Part shown: piece by piece, positions 25,568 through 34,399 of the stretch
How the letters are laid out: each line of letters begins with the position of its first letter
Position numbering within the stretch: the first letter of the stretch is position 1
From: Ruminococcaceae bacterium UBA5905
GTDB lineage: Bacteria; Bacillota; Clostridia; Oscillospirales; Acutalibacteraceae
NCBI GenBank assembly: GCA_002431285.1
Contig: DJEF01000016.1
Span: 302 to 37,018, forward strand
DNA: 36,717 bases
Direction of reading: 5' to 3'
The notes under the pieces: model-generated
Told to the model about the DNA's origin: nothing
What the model saw: the letters and a program-made list of their open reading frames with translations, nothing else
Database searches by the model: none
Made by a program: the position numbers and the translations under genes

Positions 25568-26650
25568 ATGAGCAATCCGATCAAAATCGGTCTGGTCGGT
25601 CTCGGCCGCGCCGGCTGGGGCATGCATCTGAGCGAACTGGAGAATAAAAAAGACAAATTCGAGGTGGCGGCCGTCTGCGACATTCTTCCCGAGCGCACCG
25701 CCATGGCGCAGGAGCGGCTGGGTTGCCGGGCATACGGCAGCATCGACGAGCTGCTGCGGGACGACGAGGTGGAGCTGGTGGATATCGCCACCCGCACCTG
25801 CGACCATTATGAGCACGCCGTCAAGGCGCTGGAGGCCGGGAAACACGTGCTGCTGGAGAAGCCGGCGTGTATGTCGGTGGAGCTGATGCGGGATCTGTAT
25901 GCCCGCGCCAATCAGCCCGGTCTGCCCCGGCTGTTCGTGCGGCAGAACCGCCGCTTTGAAGTGGTGTTCAACCGGTTTCTGGACACCGTTCGTTCCGGCA
26001 AGCTGGGGAATGTGTTTGAAATTCAGATCGCCCAGATGGGCTATCAGCGCCGAGACGACTGGCAGACCATCGCCGCCTTCGGCGGCGGCCAGATCCTCAA
26101 CTGGGGGCCCCATATCATCGACCAGGCGCTGGTGCTGCTGGATGCGCCGGTGGCCGAGACGGCCTGCGAGCGCACGCTGGCGGCGGCCGGCGGCGACTGT
26201 GAGGATCATTTTTCCGTCGCTCTGCGGGGCGAAAACGGCCGCAAGGTGAATCTGTGGATCAGCGGCAGCGCCGCGCTGAACGGCGGGCGGCGATACACCG
26301 CCTACGGCGACCGCGGCTCCATGGAATGCTGCAATAACGAGCTTGTCACCCGCTATATCGACCCGGCGCAGGAGCTGCCGCCGGTGGTGGCCGACCCCGG
26401 CACACCGGCCATGTCTTTCGGCGCCTCCGGCACCTTTGCGGCAGCGGTGGAGCCCCGCTGGATCGAGGAGCACGACCGGGTGACGGCCGAGGACCTGTCG
26501 GTCATCTGGAACTATCTGTATGAGAGCCTGCGAAACGGCGCGCCCTACCCCATCCGGGATGAGGAGGTCATCCGGCTCATGCAGGTCATCACCGACGCCC
26601 GCCACACCCCGTTGATCAAGGCCAAAGCCATCGGAGAGGACAGTATATGA
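25568..26650 (+). CDS. Gfo/Idh/MocA-family NAD(P)-dependent oxidoreductase
   Basis: 360 residues from ATG 25568 with AAGGAG 7 bases before it. A Rossmann domain (IGLVGLGRAGWG, residues about 5-16) is followed by the conserved EKP motif (E97, K98, P99) and a C-terminal substrate domain with GGGQILNWGPHIIDQ, whose H182 is the usual active-site His. It would oxidise or reduce a sugar hydroxyl in the cytosol. Between the isomerase-like gene and the GH95 gene, it probably processes imported sugar or carries out an oxidation step before glycoside cleavage. The next gene overlaps by 4 bases (ATGA at 26647). Confidence 0.9.
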   Translation: MSNPIKIGLVGLGRAGWGMHLSELENKKDKFEVAAVCDILPERTAMAQERLGCRAYGSIDELLRDDEVELVDIATRTCDHYEHAVKALEAGKHVLLEKPACMSVELMRDLYARANQPGLPRLFVRQNRRFEVVFNRFLDTVRSGKLGNVFEIQIAQMGYQRRDDWQTIAAFGGGQILNWGPHIIDQALVLLDAPVAETACERTLAAAGGDCEDHFSVALRGENGRKVNLWISGSAALNGGRRYTAYGDRGSMECCNNELVTRYIDPAQELPPVVADPGTPAMSFGASGTFAAAVEPRWIEEHDRVTAEDLSVIWNYLYESLRNGAPYPIRDEEVIRLMQVITDARHTPLIKAKAIGEDSI

Positions 26651-28998
26651 ACCGAAAAACCTATCAAATCCGGGCATACGACCCCGCTCCGACCGTGAAT
26701 GACGGCATCGACCGTCTGCCGCCTCCGCTGAGCACGGTGCGGATCGCCGCAGAGGACGGCTGGCAGAACCGGAGTATGCCCATCGGCAACGGCTATCTGG
26801 GCGCGGTGATATGCGGCCGCACCGATATCGAACGGATCCAGATCACCGAAAACAGCTTTTGCAACCCCCTGTACGAGCCGACCTGCGGAGCCGGACTCAA
26901 TAACTTTGCCGAGCTGTGGCTGGATCTCGGCCATACGGCCGTGTCGCAATACCGTCGCTCCCTGTCGCTGAATGACGCAACGGTGCAGGTGAGCTATTCC
27001 TGCGCCGGTGTGCGGTATGAGCGGGAGTATTTCGCCTCCTATCCGGCGCGGGTGCTGGCGGTGCGGCTGACGGCGGATCGCCCGGGAGCGCTGGCCTTCC
27101 GGCTGCGCGCCGAAGCCCCCTTTGTCCGGGACTGGTGCGTGGAGCCAGGGGACGGCATGGGCAAGACCGGCCGCGTCACCGCCGCCGGCAACACCCTGAC
27201 GCTGGAAACGGCGCTCACCTATTATGACGTGCGGGGCGAGCTGCAGGCCACGGTGGTCACCGACGGCGTATGCCGGGCGGAGGGCGATGCCCTCGCCGTA
27301 TCCGGCGCGCAGACGGCGGTGCTCTATATCGCCGCGGCGACCAACTATCGGCTGGAGAGCCGCACCTTCACCGAGCCAAACCCGCAGCGAAAATTGGCAG
27401 GCAACCCGCTCCCCCACGAGACGGTGTGCGAGATTCTGGCGGCAGCGGTACAGACGGGCTACGAGACCGTCCGGGCCGAACACATCCGGGATCACCGGGC
27501 GCTGTTCGACCGGGTAGGCTTTGACATCGGCGGGGTCGATACCGGAAAGTCGTCGGCGGTGCTGCTGGATACCTTGCGCCGGGGAGAGAACGAACCGCTG
27601 GCGGAGGAACTGACCTTCCATTACGGCCGGTATCTGCTGATCGCCTCCTCCCGCCCGGGGACGCTGCCCTCCAATCTGCAGGGCATCTGGAACCGCTATG
27701 CCGAAACGCCCTGGAGCAGCGGCTATTGGCACAACATCAATGTGCAGATGAACTATTGGCCGTCCGGCCCCTGTGACCTGACGGAGCTGTTTGTCAGCTA
27801 TGCGGACTATTTCGAGGCGCTGCTGCCGCTGGCGAGACAGCGGGCGGACGAGTTTGTGCGGCAGTATTTCCCGGAGCGGTTCGCCGGGGACGGCCGGAAC
27901 GGCTGGGCGCTCGGCACCGGTGCGTGGCCCTACAACATTTACGGCATCAGCACGGAGGATCACTCCGGACCGGGGACAATCGGTTTCACGGCGCTGCTGT
28001 TCTGGGACTGGTATGACTATACCCGCGACCCGGCGGTGCTGCGGCGGGTATACCCCATCCTGTCCGGAGCGGCGCTGTTCCTGTCCCTGGTGATGGATGA
28101 GCACGACGGCACATGGCTGATCCGCTATTCCGCCTCGGCGGAGCAATTCCGGAACGGCAAGCCCTATCGCACCACCGGCTGCTCCTTCGACCAGCAGATG
28201 TGCCACGAGGTATTCCGGCACACGCTGGAAGCGGCGGCATGGCTGCATGAGTCGGATACGCCCCTGCTGCAAACTTTGCGGGAGCGGCTGCCCCGGCTAG
28301 ATCCCTACCCCATCGGCACATCCGGCCAGATCAAGGAGTTCCGGGAGGAGCAGGCATACGGCGATATCGGTGAACGGAATCACCGCCATATGTCCCACCT
28401 GCTGGGCATCTACCCCGGCACCGGGCTGTCCCCGGAGGATACGCCGCTGCGGGACGCCGCGCGGACAACGCTCACCCTGCGGGGCGCGGGCGAATGCGGC
28501 TGGGCGTCGGCCCATCGGGCGTGCCTGTGGGCGCGGGTCGGCTGTCCGGAGGAGAGCTATCGCAGCCTGCGGGAGATCGAGGACCGCTACCTGTTGGATA
28601 ATTACTGGAACGGCTACGGTCGGAATTCGGACGTCTACCAGATCGACGGCAATTTCGGCGCTACGGCAGCCATTGCCGAGATGCTCCTGCAGGGGGATAA
28701 CGGGGTGCTGCGGCTGCTGCCCGCCCTGCCGACGGCCTGGCCGGACGGCCGCTTTTCGGGGCTGTGCGCTCGGGGCGGCTTTGCAGTCAGCGCCGCGTGG
28801 CAGGCCGGGAAGCCAACGGCCTGTACGGTGGAATCCCGCGTCGGCGGCACCCTGCGAATCGCCACAGTCGGCTGTGCGGTGGCCGCCGTCACGGCGCAGG
28901 GCACGCCGGTGCCTTTCTCGTCCGAAGGGGGCGTCGCCACCCTGGAAACCCGACCGGGAGTCACCTACGAATTCACATGGATGGAGGAGCGGTTATGA
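26647..28998 (+). CDS. GH95 family glycosidase (alpha-L-fucosidase or alpha-L-galactosidase type)
   Basis: 783 residues with no signal peptide, hence cytosolic. An N-terminal beta domain opens with MPIGNGYLGAVICG and a helical (alpha/alpha) barrel follows. The GH95 active-site positions known from Bifidobacterium AfcA are present: N363 and N365 in HNINVQMNYWP, E499 in SASAEQF (general acid) and D667 in YQIDGNFGATAAI. This inverting family removes terminal alpha-1,2-L-fucose, and some members prefer alpha-L-galactose; the sequence alone does not decide. Overlaps of 4 bases on both sides place it in the middle of the operon, just ahead of the GH29-like triplet. Confidence 0.92.
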   Translation: MNRKTYQIRAYDPAPTVNDGIDRLPPPLSTVRIAAEDGWQNRSMPIGNGYLGAVICGRTDIERIQITENSFCNPLYEPTCGAGLNNFAELWLDLGHTAVSQYRRSLSLNDATVQVSYSCAGVRYEREYFASYPARVLAVRLTADRPGALAFRLRAEAPFVRDWCVEPGDGMGKTGRVTAAGNTLTLETALTYYDVRGELQATVVTDGVCRAEGDALAVSGAQTAVLYIAAATNYRLESRTFTEPNPQRKLAGNPLPHETVCEILAAAVQTGYETVRAEHIRDHRALFDRVGFDIGGVDTGKSSAVLLDTLRRGENEPLAEELTFHYGRYLLIASSRPGTLPSNLQGIWNRYAETPWSSGYWHNINVQMNYWPSGPCDLTELFVSYADYFEALLPLARQRADEFVRQYFPERFAGDGRNGWALGTGAWPYNIYGISTEDHSGPGTIGFTALLFWDWYDYTRDPAVLRRVYPILSGAALFLSLVMDEHDGTWLIRYSASAEQFRNGKPYRTTGCSFDQQMCHEVFRHTLEAAAWLHESDTPLLQTLRERLPRLDPYPIGTSGQIKEFREEQAYGDIGERNHRHMSHLLGIYPGTGLSPEDTPLRDAARTTLTLRGAGECGWASAHRACLWARVGCPEESYRSLREIEDRYLLDNYWNGYGRNSDVYQIDGNFGATAAIAEMLLQGDNGVLRLLPALPTAWPDGRFSGLCARGGFAVSAAWQAGKPTACTVESRVGGTLRIATVGCAVAAVTAQGTPVPFSSEGGVATLETRPGVTYEFTWMEERL

Positions 28999-29939
28999 AT
29001 AATCCGGCAATCGAACGGTTCGTATCGAAGAAATGGGGCGTATTCAACCACTATCTCAACGGGATGCAGAACGGCAGCTGGGCGCCTCGCAACCCCAGCG
29101 GAAAAATCACCACCTGGAACGAGTGCGTCAATGAGTTCGACGCCGAACGACTGGCGTACAATCTGCACAAAATGGGCGCCGGATACTATTGCATCAGCAC
29201 CATGCAGGCCAGCCGCTATATGTGCTCCCCCAACGCCACCTTCGACCGCCTCTGCGGGACGAAGCCGGGGGAGGCCTGCTCCCTGCGGGATCTGCCCATG
29301 GACATTGCCCGGGCGCTGGAGAAATACGACATCGACCTGTTTCTGTATATCAGCGCCGATGGTCCCTGGATGGCCACCGATATCGGCGATACGCTGTCCA
29401 TCGGCAATCCCCGGCAGGAGGTGACGCCGGAATTTGTGCAGAACTGGGCGTCGGTGATGCAGGAATGGGCGGAGCGCTACGGCAGCCGGGTCAAGGGCTG
29501 GTGGATCGACAGCTGCTATACATGGCTGGGTTTCAATGACGAGCTGCTGGAATTCTATCACCGCGCCGCCAAGGCGGGCAATCCGGACAGTCTCATTGCC
29601 TGCAACCGCACCGGCACCCGGGTGTGCGAGCGGGGGCTGTCCACCGAGGAATTCACCTGCGGCGAGCAGCTGAATTTTGAGTGGATGCCGGAGAGCCGGG
29701 ACGTGGGCGGCGCTCAGGCGCACCTGCTGATCCCGCTGGGGGTGCACCCGGAGAACGGCGACAAAGGACATACCTGGTGTATGCCCGGCGAAAAGGCCAC
29801 CCGGGAGGAAGTGCTCGCCTTTATGAAGCAGGCGGTGGCGCGGCAGATCCCCGTTACCTTTGACATCGCGGTGTACCGGGACGGCAGCTTCGATGGGGAG
29901 CAGCAGGCATTCCTAACGTATGTGAACGAGCATCTGTAA
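28995..29939 (+). CDS. Cytosolic GH29-like protein, copy 1 of a tandem triplet
   Basis: 314 residues from ATG 28995, which overlaps the GH95 stop and has GGAGG upstream; no signal peptide. It is a minimal barrel: KWGVFNHYLNGMQNG, FDAERLAYNLHKMGAGYY, RDLPMDIARALEKYDIDLFL and WWIDSCY with D172 as predicted nucleophile. STEEFTCGEQ holds candidate acid/base residues. The place of the GH29 KHHDGF motif is taken by TMQASRY. At 314 residues it is shorter than ordinary GH29 fucosidases (about 430-600) and lacks the usual C-terminal beta-sandwich. Probably a glycosidase acting on imported oligosaccharide. Confidence 0.8.
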   Translation: MNNPAIERFVSKKWGVFNHYLNGMQNGSWAPRNPSGKITTWNECVNEFDAERLAYNLHKMGAGYYCISTMQASRYMCSPNATFDRLCGTKPGEACSLRDLPMDIARALEKYDIDLFLYISADGPWMATDIGDTLSIGNPRQEVTPEFVQNWASVMQEWAERYGSRVKGWWIDSCYTWLGFNDELLEFYHRAAKAGNPDSLIACNRTGTRVCERGLSTEEFTCGEQLNFEWMPESRDVGGAQAHLLIPLGVHPENGDKGHTWCMPGEKATREEVLAFMKQAVARQIPVTFDIAVYRDGSFDGEQQAFLTYVNEHL

Positions 29940-29958
29940 ACGATCGAGGAGGAAATCC

Positions 29959-30903
29959 ATGTCGAAAGCAAGCGAACGGTTCGCCGCCCGGAAATGGGGC
30001 GTGTTCAACCACTATCTGAACGGGATGCAGAACGGCGGCGACCCGTGCCGCAATCCCTCCGGACGGATCACCGACTGGGATACCGCCGTCGGCGAGTTTG
30101 ACGCAGAAAAGCTGGCGTACAATCTGCATAAAATGGGCGCCGGATATTACTTCATCACCCTCATGCAGGGCAGCAAATATCTATGCGCCCCCAACGCGGC
30201 CTACGACCGCATCTGCGGCACGCAGCCGGGAGAAGCCTGCTCCCGGCGGGATCTGCCGCTGGATATCGCCCGGGCACTGGAAAAATATGACATCGACCTG
30301 TTCCTGTATTATACCGGCGACGGCCCTCATCTGGACCCGATAGCGGGGGAGCGCATGGGCATGGGCGAGCCGCGGGTACCGGTGACGGAAACCTTCCTCG
30401 CCAACTGGTCGTCGGTGCTGCGGGAATACGCCGTACGCTACGGCGATCGGGTCAAGGGCTGGTGGATCGACGGCTGCTACGGCTGGCTGGGCTACAATGA
30501 ACAGACGCTGGACTACTATGACCGGGCGATACGCGCCGGCAACCCCCAGGCGCTGATCGCCTACAATTTCGGCGGTGCGGCGGGCGGCAAACTGGTGGCA
30601 GCTCCCCACAAGGAGGACTATTTTGCCGGGGAACGGAACGATTTTACCGACATCCCCTCCGCCGGGGTCATCGACGGCGAGCAGACCCATATCTTTGCGC
30701 CGTTGGGGGTGCTCCCGGCGGGATGCGGCGGCGGCGCCTGGGCGTTCCCGGGGGTGAAACGGGACCCGGCCTATATGCTGGACTATATCCGCCAGGTCAA
30801 CGCCGTGGGCGCGCCGGTGACGGTGGATATCGTCGTATACCGGGACGGCAGCTTTGATCCGGAGCAGCAGCGGCTGCTGGAATATGTGGGACAACATTTA
30901 TAA
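29959..30903 (+). CDS. Cytosolic GH29-like protein, copy 2 of a tandem triplet
   Basis: 314 residues with GAGGAGG before ATG 29959; no signal peptide. It shares KWGVFNHYLNGMQNG, FDAEKLAYNLHKMGAGYYF, RDLPLDIARALEKYDIDLFL and WWIDGCY (predicted nucleophile D171) with its neighbours. This copy is the most divergent: the acid/base region reads KEDYFAGERND rather than STEEFTCGE, and the C-terminal part differs (LGVLPAGCGGGAWAFPG in place of LGVHPENGDKGHTWCMPG). It may accept a different linkage or sugar. Its start lies 19 bases after the preceding stop. Confidence 0.8.
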   Translation: MSKASERFAARKWGVFNHYLNGMQNGGDPCRNPSGRITDWDTAVGEFDAEKLAYNLHKMGAGYYFITLMQGSKYLCAPNAAYDRICGTQPGEACSRRDLPLDIARALEKYDIDLFLYYTGDGPHLDPIAGERMGMGEPRVPVTETFLANWSSVLREYAVRYGDRVKGWWIDGCYGWLGYNEQTLDYYDRAIRAGNPQALIAYNFGGAAGGKLVAAPHKEDYFAGERNDFTDIPSAGVIDGEQTHIFAPLGVLPAGCGGGAWAFPGVKRDPAYMLDYIRQVNAVGAPVTVDIVVYRDGSFDPEQQRLLEYVGQHL

Positions 30904-30917
30904 GGAGGCTACGACTT

Positions 30918-31883
30918 ATGGCGACAAGCGAGGCGCTGGAGCGGTTTTCCAAACGCGGCTTCGGCGTATTCAATCACTACATGAATCCCATGCAGAACGG
31001 CGACTGGCCGGTGCGCAACCCCTCCGGGCGGATCACCGACTGGAGCACGGCGGTGGAAGAATTCGACACCGAAAAGCTGGCCTACCATCTCCATCAGATG
31101 GGCGCCGGGTACTACTGCATCACCATGATGCAGAGCACCAAGTATATGTGCGCCCCCAACGAGACCTTCGACCGCATGAGCGGCACGAAACCGGGGGAAG
31201 CCTGCTGCAGGCGGGATCTGCCCGCCGACCTGTATGCGGCGCTGTCCAAATACGACATCGACCTGTTCCTGTATTACAGCGCCGACGGCCCCATCTGGGC
31301 GACCGATATCAAGCCTACGCTGGTCATCGGAGACGGCAGCCATAACCTCAACACCGGCAAGGTGAACGAGGAATTCGTCGCCAACTGGGCGGCGGTGATG
31401 CAGGAATGGGCGGAGCGCTACGGCAGCCGGGTCAAGGGCTGGTGGATCGACCGCTGCTATGGAGAGATCGGCTATACCGACGCGCTGCTGGAATATTATC
31501 ACCGGGCGGCCAAGGCGGGGAATCCCGATTCCCTCATCGCCTGCAACAAGATGGGCACCAGCAAATGCGCCCCCGGTCTGTCCACAGAGGAATTCACCTG
31601 CGGAGAACGGCTGGATTTTGTCAATCTGCCGGAGAGCCGGTTTGTGGACGGGGTGCAGGCACACCTGCTGATCCCGCTGGGGGTGCACCCCGGCAACGGC
31701 GACCGGGGACATACCTGGTGTATGCCGGGACTGAAACGCTCCAAAGAGGAGCTGCTGGACTACATCGGCCGGGCCAGGCAGATCGGCATCCCGATCTCGG
31801 TGGATATCGCCGTATACCGGGACGGCAGCTTCGATCCGGAGCAGCAGGAGGCGCTCAGCTTTGTGGGGAGGAATCTGAAGTAA
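30918..31883 (+). CDS. Cytosolic GH29-like protein, copy 3 of a tandem triplet
   Basis: 321 residues; TAAGGAGG (starting at the previous stop) precedes ATG 30918. It is closer to copy 1 than to copy 2, with about 58 identical bases shared around 29453-29510 and 31394-31451. The motif after the nucleophile is WWIDRCY, with Arg where other family members have Gly or Ser; D178 is the predicted nucleophile and STEEFTCGER carries acid/base candidates. There is a short insertion near residue 145 (DGSHNLNTGKVN). Cytosolic by lack of a signal peptide. Expected role as for copies 1 and 2, with a different subsite. Confidence 0.8.
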   Translation: MATSEALERFSKRGFGVFNHYMNPMQNGDWPVRNPSGRITDWSTAVEEFDTEKLAYHLHQMGAGYYCITMMQSTKYMCAPNETFDRMSGTKPGEACCRRDLPADLYAALSKYDIDLFLYYSADGPIWATDIKPTLVIGDGSHNLNTGKVNEEFVANWAAVMQEWAERYGSRVKGWWIDRCYGEIGYTDALLEYYHRAAKAGNPDSLIACNKMGTSKCAPGLSTEEFTCGERLDFVNLPESRFVDGVQAHLLIPLGVHPGNGDRGHTWCMPGLKRSKEELLDYIGRARQIGIPISVDIAVYRDGSFDPEQQEALSFVGRNLK

Positions 31884-31884
31884 C

Positions 31885-32820
31885 ATGACGTCCCATCCGA
31901 ATCTATACCGAAAGCTGACGGAAGGGCGGCCGATCTCCGTGCTGGTGGCGGGAGACAGCATCGCCTACGGCAGCTCTTCCTCCTCCCCCGATACGGCGTT
32001 TGCGGCGCTGTTCGCCCGGGAATTGCAGAATATCTACGGCTGCCGGGTCAACCTCACCAATGTTTCGGTGGGCGGCACCGATTCCCTGTTCAGCTTCGCG
32101 GTACTGAACCGGCAGGCGTTTGCCCGCCGATTCGATCTCGTGATCCTGTGCCATGGGCAGAACGATGCGCCGGAGGTGTTTGCACGCAACTATGAATCCC
32201 TGCTGCGCACGGCGCTGCGGCAGAACCCCGGCTGCGAGGTTTTCTGTATTCTGGAGAGCGCCCAGCGGGAATATACCGACAAGCTGAAAACCATCCTCCG
32301 CCTGGCCGCCCACTACGGCTGTGCCGTCTGCGACACCCTTGCCGCCTTTCAGAATAGCGGGAGTCCCTATGAAGCGCTGGTTTCCGAGGACGGGGTACAT
32401 CCCAACGACGCCGGCCATCGGCTGTACGCCCGGACGCTGCTGGAAACGGCGGCGCAGGGAATCGCCGCAGAAAAATCGGCAGCGGGGAGCCGCCCCCTGC
32501 AGGAGCCGCTGGCGCAGCCCTTCCGCACCTTCCGGTATATCCCCCGGAACAGGCTGAAACGCGAGGAGCTGGCGCTGTCGGTCACCGCCACAGGGCAGAT
32601 CTTCTGTCTGCATGTGCTGGAGGGACCCGCCGGCGGAACCTACCGAGTAACGGATGGGAACGCCGTTTTGGCAGAACGTTCCCTCCGCCACGATTTCAGC
32701 TGGATCTGGGAGCGGATGTATCCCCTGCCCGGCGGAGAAAATCGGCGAAAAACGCTGAAATTTCTCTTGCAAAACGCCAACGATTTAGATAGAATTGTAG
32801 GTGTATCGGTTATTGGCTGA
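31885..32820 (+). CDS. SGNH/GDSL-family esterase
   Basis: 311 residues, starting 1 base after the previous stop. Block I is VAGDSIAYG with catalytic S25; block III is CHGQND with N93; block V is DGVHPNDAGH with D169 and H172, so the triad is complete. Residues beyond about 200 form an extra beta-rich region. No signal peptide, so it would act in the cytosol, probably removing acetyl groups from imported oligosaccharides. A candidate promoter for the next gene lies inside its last 60 bases. Confidence 0.88.
   Translation: MTSHPNLYRKLTEGRPISVLVAGDSIAYGSSSSSPDTAFAALFARELQNIYGCRVNLTNVSVGGTDSLFSFAVLNRQAFARRFDLVILCHGQNDAPEVFARNYESLLRTALRQNPGCEVFCILESAQREYTDKLKTILRLAAHYGCAVCDTLAAFQNSGSPYEALVSEDGVHPNDAGHRLYARTLLETAAQGIAAEKSAAGSRPLQEPLAQPFRTFRYIPRNRLKREELALSVTATGQIFCLHVLEGPAGGTYRVTDGNAVLAERSLRHDFSWIWERMYPLPGGENRRKTLKFLLQNANDLDRIVGVSVIG
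32767..32795 (+). promoter_or_regulatory. Possible internal promoter for the sugar-binding lipoprotein gene
   Basis: TTGCAA (32767-32772), 17 bases, TAGAAT (32790-32795) lies within the end of the SGNH gene in a stretch noticeably richer in A and T than its surroundings. It would start transcription about 55 bases before ATG 32856 and allow extra expression of the binding protein. Confidence 0.45.
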
Positions 32821-32855
32821 GCGTTCAGCCATCACATATGAAAAGGAGACTGTGT

Positions 32856-34301
32856 ATGAAAAACCTGTTGAAACGTTCTCTGGCGCTACTGCTGGCGGTA
32901 TTGATGCTGGCGGCCATCAGCGGCTGCGGGAAAGAACCCGCGGCCAGCCACCCCAACACGGACAGCGACACCTCCGGCGGCACGACCTCCGGCGCCGCCC
33001 ATGTCAGCCAGGAATTTCTGGACTCGCTGAAGGGCACGCAGATCAAGATCGCCTATCCGGACAAGATGCGGAACCCGGGGCAAAACCCGCAGGATGACGA
33101 ATGGGCGATGCTGGTCAATAAGGTGGCTAAGGAATACGGCGTCACCATCAAGGAGGAATACTATACCAATAAGAGCAACGGCGCGGCGTTTATCGCCGAC
33201 AGCCTGTCCGGCAACAATCTGGGCAACATCGAGATCGTCTATTGCGACGTGGTTTTCCGGGGCGTGCAGAAGAACGCCTGGGCGAATCTGGACGAAGCGG
33301 CCAAAGAGGCGGGCATCGACTTCACCGCCAAGCATTATTATCAGCCCTCCATGAAAGCCACCCACATCAGCGGCGCGCACTACGGCCTGTCCTACAAGAC
33401 CCAGTTCATCCAGACCGACGCGGTGTACTATAATGTCAACATGGTGACGGTAGACAACAAGCTGGAGGACCCGCTGGACCTGTATAACCGGGGCGAGTGG
33501 ACCTTCGACAAATTTGAGGAATACTGCAAAAAGCTGACGAAAAAGGATGCCAACGGCGACATCTCCGTATATGGCTGCCAGTTGGAGGCCAATGCCTCCA
33601 TCAGCGTGTTCGTCAAGGCCAACGGCGGCTCGCTGGGCCGCATCAATGCCGACGGCAAATGGCAGCAAACTCTGTCGGACAAGAAAACGTTGAACGGCTT
33701 TAACTACATACAGAAGCTGTTCAGTCAGGATCAGTGCATCTATGTTCCCTCCGGCAGCTGGGGCACCAGCCATAAGAACCTGTATGCCGGCAGCTGCGCC
33801 ATGCAGATCGGTGCGGTCTCCTCCGCATCCGACGCCTATCTGCAGCAGAAGGATGCGGGCGGCATGGGCTTTGTGCCGCTGCCCCTCGGCCCCGACGGCA
33901 CCAAAGACGATCTGTATAAATCCAGCGGCGGTTTCTATTATGTGGTCCCGGCGGCCTATCAGAAGGATGCGGCCAAGTATCTCTTCATCCTCGACGAGAT
34001 CAGCCGCCGCTGGTACGAGCAGTATCCGGAGATCTTCAAGAAGCAGTTTACTGCGATTTTCAAACAGGATAAATACATGGATGCATTCTATGGCTTTATC
34101 ACCGGCGACACACTCACCGGCATCAACGAAGGCGCACTGACGCTGGTATCCGACAGCTCCGGATACAGCCAGACCCTGCTGACCATGGAGATTGCCAAGG
34201 GCGTGTCGGTGGCCACGGCCGTGGACCGGTTCGCGACCGCCATGCAGAATGAGCAGAACGATCAGGCGGGCGATACCCGCTACACAGGATTCGGGAATTA
34301 A
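32856..34301 (+). CDS. Sugar-binding lipoprotein of an ABC importer (orphan)
   Basis: 481 residues. I chose ATG 32856 because AAAAGGAGA sits 6 bases before it; an in-frame ATG at 32838 would place that site inside the gene. The lipobox AAISGC gives lipidated C24, followed by a Gly/Ser/Thr-rich linker and a family-1 solute-binding domain (about 58-481; IVYCDVVFRGVQKNAWANLD, RGEWTFDKFEEYCKKL). No permease or ATPase genes adjoin it. It is a candidate partner for the permease pair at 16375-18247. It is followed by a hairpin that may end the transcript. Confidence 0.88.
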   Translation: MKNLLKRSLALLLAVLMLAAISGCGKEPAASHPNTDSDTSGGTTSGAAHVSQEFLDSLKGTQIKIAYPDKMRNPGQNPQDDEWAMLVNKVAKEYGVTIKEEYYTNKSNGAAFIADSLSGNNLGNIEIVYCDVVFRGVQKNAWANLDEAAKEAGIDFTAKHYYQPSMKATHISGAHYGLSYKTQFIQTDAVYYNVNMVTVDNKLEDPLDLYNRGEWTFDKFEEYCKKLTKKDANGDISVYGCQLEANASISVFVKANGGSLGRINADGKWQQTLSDKKTLNGFNYIQKLFSQDQCIYVPSGSWGTSHKNLYAGSCAMQIGAVSSASDAYLQQKDAGGMGFVPLPLGPDGTKDDLYKSSGGFYYVVPAAYQKDAAKYLFILDEISRRWYEQYPEIFKKQFTAIFKQDKYMDAFYGFITGDTLTGINEGALTLVSDSSGYSQTLLTMEIAKGVSVATAVDRFATAMQNEQNDQAGDTRYTGFGN

Positions 34302-34329
34302 GCGGCATCTAAATGAATTCGAGTAGGAT

Positions 34330-34364
34330 GCGGCGCTCCGGGCAGCCGTTGTCCGGGGCGCCGC
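34330..34364 (+). terminator. Hairpin after the lipoprotein gene, probable weak terminator
   Basis: GCGGCGC-TCCGG pairs with CCGGG-GCGCCGC (12 pairs, one G-T) around an 11-base loop. The following TTCTGT is a poor T-run, so termination may be partial. No promoter is visible between this hairpin and ATG 34400, which argues for read-through into the esterase genes. Confidence 0.5.
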
Positions 34365-34399
34365 TTCTGTGCTGACGCAGAAAAGGATCGGAGGAGTTT

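Noticed and set aside
28764..28994. Upstream extension of the first cytosolic GH29-like gene
   Set aside because: It lies within the GH95 gene; ATG 28995 aligns with the starts of copies 2 and 3 and forms a typical ATGA overlap.
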